DNA from: Spirochaetaceae bacterium
Lineage (GTDB): Bacteria > Spirochaetota > Spirochaetia > B11-G9
Assembly: GCA_030643345.1 (NCBI GenBank)
Contig: DAOWMA010000119.1
Location: 1 to 6,725, forward strand
Direction: 5' to 3'
DNA length: 6,725 bases
The notes below the pieces were generated by a model. The model did no database searches and was not told where the DNA came from. It saw only the letters and a list, made by a program, of their open reading frames with translations. The position numbers and the translations under genes are program-made. This document shows positions 5,407-6,725 of this stretch, one piece after another; the first letter of the stretch is position 1, and each line of letters opens with the position of its first letter.

Positions 5407-5757
5407 TAATTCAAAAACTACTCTCAATGCCTGATTTATTTCTATAATTTTATCTACATCTATTCTTCCATGGACCTTTATCAATCGCCTGCGATGATCG
5501 ATTGGTCGTGTTTGTAGACAATCTGCTACAGATTTCTTTGACAATCCATTTTTTTCTGTTGGGTTGATTTCAATATTGGTTTTTATTAAAGACTTTTTTT
5601 TGCTCCATTCGGTAATTGGAACAACTTGTATAACAGGAACTCTTTCATTATATATATCATTGGTTACAATTATACATGGTCTGATTTTTCCGGTTTCCGA
5701 GCCAAGGGTAGGATCAAGATTTACATCTATTACCATACCTCTCTTTAATATTGTCAT
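5401..5757 (-). CDS. MazF/PemK-family mRNA interferase toxin
   Basis: This is the likely toxin of a type II toxin-antitoxin pair; MazF proteins are ribosome-independent endoribonucleases that cut mRNA at short motifs. The 118 residues match family length. Visible marks are RGMVIDVNLDPTLGSETG near the N-terminus, KIRPCIIVTND with the probable catalytic Arg26, VVPIT with the probable catalytic Thr49, GLSKKSVADCLQTRPID and RRRLIKVHGRID towards the C-terminus. I chose the ATG at 5757, which overlaps the antitoxin stop as ATGA and has AGGA eight bases upstream. An ATG at 5766 in the same frame would add only Met-Ala-Gly and has no room for a ribosome binding site. Both catalytic positions are present, so the toxin looks intact. 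Its cut site cannot be read from sequence. Confidence 0.9.
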   Translation of the reverse strand: MTILKRGMVIDVNLDPTLGSETGKIRPCIIVTNDIYNERVPVIQVVPITEWSKKKSLIKTNIEINPTEKNGLSKKSVADCLQTRPIDHRRRLIKVHGRIDVDKIIEINQALRVVFELN

Positions 5758-5987
5758 TCCGGCCATCCTACGGTAGATACTTCAGTCAGTTCTTTAAGGT
5801 CCTCATCCTTAGAATAAATTTCAGAATACAAATCAGCTGATTTTTTTAGGCTTTCAAGTTCTAATTTGTTTTTAAAGTTATCAATTGCTGTTCTAAGCAT
5901 CAAGCTTTTATTTTTAAATCCATAGGCTTTAAAAGTGTTTAAAAAATCTACCTGAATCTCTTCTATACTAAACTTGACCTGTAACAT
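5754..5987 (-). CDS. Ribbon-helix-helix (MazE/CopG-type) antitoxin
   Basis: This 77-residue protein precedes and overlaps the toxin gene by 4 bp, the normal antitoxin-first order. The N-terminus MLQVKFSI is a likely DNA-binding beta strand, followed by two helices (about 9-25 and 27-45), giving a ribbon-helix-helix fold. The C-terminal part, LYSEIYSKDEDLKELTEVSTVGWPE, is acidic with hydrophobic spacing and resembles the toxin-neutralising tails of other MazE-type antitoxins. The ATG at 5987 is preceded by AGAGGTACTT, a usable Shine-Dalgarno. GTACCT repeats lie immediately upstream and are likely its own operator. It should bind and neutralise the toxin and repress the pair. Family assignment rests on fold pattern and context more than on strong residue identity. 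Confidence 0.82.
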   Translation of the reverse strand: MLQVKFSIEEIQVDFLNTFKAYGFKNKSLMLRTAIDNFKNKLELESLKKSADLYSEIYSKDEDLKELTEVSTVGWPE

Positions 5988-5989
5988 AA

Positions 5990-6019
5990 GTACCTCTTTT
6001 TAGTACCTGAATAAGGTAC
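5990..6019. promoter_or_regulatory. Putative antitoxin operator: three GTACCT half-sites
   Basis: GTACCT occurs at 5990-5995 and again at 6003-6008 as a direct repeat 13 bp apart. AGGTAC at 6014-6019 is the inverse and forms a perfect 6-bp inverted repeat with the second copy around GAATA. The cluster sits between the predicted promoter and the antitoxin ATG, and its first copy contributes to the Shine-Dalgarno region. Ribbon-helix-helix antitoxins commonly bind such short repeated half-sites to autoregulate; binding here is inferred. Confidence 0.6.
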
Positions 6020-6033
6020 ATGTTTATAGCCTT

Positions 6034-6062
6034 AATTTAGGCGTTTTGATAGAAAAAGTCAA
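6034..6062 (-). promoter_or_regulatory. Promoter of the toxin-antitoxin operon
   Basis: On the minus strand TTGACT (6062-6057), a 17-bp spacer and TAAATT (6039-6034) form a plausible -35/-10 pair. A second -10 candidate, TATAAA (6028-6023), lies closer to the operator but has no good -35. Either would start transcription just ahead of the GTACCT repeats. Confidence 0.5.
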
Positions 6063-6178
6063 TCGTAAAGTATAATTTGTTGATCTTTTATAAATGATAA
6101 CAAATTCTGATAGTTAAACTAATGACATCATATCAAATATCCTTTAAGTTCTATTATAGATATGGAGGATTTACTAAA
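6063..6178. other. Intergenic region between the toxin-antitoxin promoter and the rlmG-like gene
   Basis: This A/T-rich stretch holds no ORF of note. A TATTAT at 6152-6157 may be the -10 for the downstream gene, but no -35 of normal spacing is seen. GGAGG at 6164-6168 is the ribosome binding site of the next gene. Nothing else was recognised. Confidence 0.5.
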
Positions 6179-6725
6179 ATGGAAAATAAATTTACAACAC
6201 CTTACGGAACATTTATATTAGAAAGAGACTCTGATGAAGATAAAACTCTGCGAGCCTGGGATTCTTCAGATATTTATGCTTTGGACACTTTTAAGACAGA
6301 TATTGAATCTACTCTTAATAAAGAAAATCTCAATATTACAATAATTAACGACAGTTTTGGTGCCCTAACCTGTGCTTTCGCAAAATATAAAGTTGAATGT
6401 GTCTCGGATTCTTTTTCAGCCCATGCTGTTATTAAAAGTAATCTGGGTTTAAATGTTCTTTCCAGAGATAGTATGGAATTTACTTCTTCCTCCGCTAAAT
6501 TTGTTAATATTCCTGATGTTATATTTTTAAAAATACCAAAGAGTAACAATTATCTGGAATACCTTTTACAGAAAATCAGCAGTGTAATTGATTCCGGAGT
6601 ATCTGTTATAGGTCTTGGTATGACTCGTAATATTCATATGTCCACACTTGAGCTGTTTGAACATTATCTGGGAGGTGTTCATACAAGCCTTGCAAAAAAG
6701 AAGGCACGTCTTGTTTTGGGAAAAA
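6179..6725 (+). CDS. rlmG: RlmG-like 23S rRNA guanine-N2 methyltransferase, N-terminal part (runs off the window)
   Basis: An open frame from the ATG at 6179 runs to the right edge (182 full codons). RlmG methylates the N2 of G1835 (E. coli numbering) in 23S rRNA; the related RsmC modifies 16S rRNA. Recalled RlmG sequence matches along the whole fragment: LRAWDSSDIYAL (about 24-35), INDSFGALTCAFAKYK, SDSFSAHAVIKSNLGLN, VIFLKIPKS, then near the edge MSTLELFEHYLG and SLAKKKARLVLG. These lie in the N-terminal non-catalytic domain of the two-domain fold; the catalytic domain, with its Asn-Pro-Pro-type motif, would lie beyond the window and is not seen. The Shine-Dalgarno GGAGG (6164-6168) is 10 nt from the ATG, slightly long. 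No other in-frame start fits better. RsmC is the main alternative identity. Confidence 0.85.
   Translation, partial: MENKFTTPYGTFILERDSDEDKTLRAWDSSDIYALDTFKTDIESTLNKENLNITIINDSFGALTCAFAKYKVECVSDSFSAHAVIKSNLGLNVLSRDSMEFTSSSAKFVNIPDVIFLKIPKSNNYLEYLLQKISSVIDSGVSVIGLGMTRNIHMSTLELFEHYLGGVHTSLAKKKARLVLGK

Noticed and set aside
5564..5776. Plus-strand ORF of 70 codons inside the toxin gene
   Set aside because: It is antisense to the conserved MazF core.
5990..6019. Start of a CRISPR-like or other repeat array, suggested by the GTACCT copies
   Set aside because: The repeat is six bases, with only three copies at unequal spacing; an antitoxin operator explains it better.
6274..6549. Minus-strand ORF of 91 codons near the right edge
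   Set aside because: It is antisense to the RlmG-like frame, which has clear family similarity and a ribosome binding site.

Overview
The window comes from a low-G+C bacterium with a Gram-negative type envelope: two exported or membrane proteins carry signal peptides, and one of them belongs to a periplasmic family. The gene set would fit an anaerobic or marine spirochaete-like organism (DtxR-type regulator with a FeoA tail, tandem feoA genes, feoB). That placement is an impression from gene content and base composition, not something the window proves.

Layout. Positions 1-146 (+) are the 3' end of an unrecognised gene that converges on the ferrous iron locus. On the minus strand, reading 3733 down to 167, lies one directional set: a DtxR-family regulator with a C-terminal FeoA domain, a first FeoA, a second FeoA and FeoB. 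Divergent from the regulator, on the plus strand, is a two-gene operon: a DUF1007-type periplasmic protein (3863-4492) overlapping by 20 bp a NicO/RcnA-type membrane metal transporter (4473-5393). A MazF-type toxin with a ribbon-helix-helix antitoxin follows on the minus strand (5401-5987). The window ends inside the N-terminal domain of an RlmG-like rRNA methyltransferase (6179 onward, +).

How it works together. The centre looks like a metal homeostasis locus: Fe(II) import by FeoA/FeoA/FeoB on one side, and a putative metal transporter with its periplasmic partner on the other, with the metal-sensing regulator between them. The regulator's metal-site motif C-x2-E-H matches the iron-type DtxR proteins rather than MntR. 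Two likely operators share the form TTAG-N6-CTAA. One sits in the core of a 36-bp near-perfect palindrome centred on the regulator's own start codon and overlapping its promoter. The other lies in the leader of the first feoA. Both genes at the divergent promoter lack a Shine-Dalgarno sequence and have promoter boxes placed so that transcription should begin at the ATG, suggesting leaderless mRNAs, whereas the feo genes have strong Shine-Dalgarno sequences.

The most interesting points are the palindrome on the start codon, the leaderless divergent pair, three FeoA-type domains of two kinds in one locus, and the coupling of a DUF1007-NicO pair (with an EF-hand-like loop) to an iron regulon.
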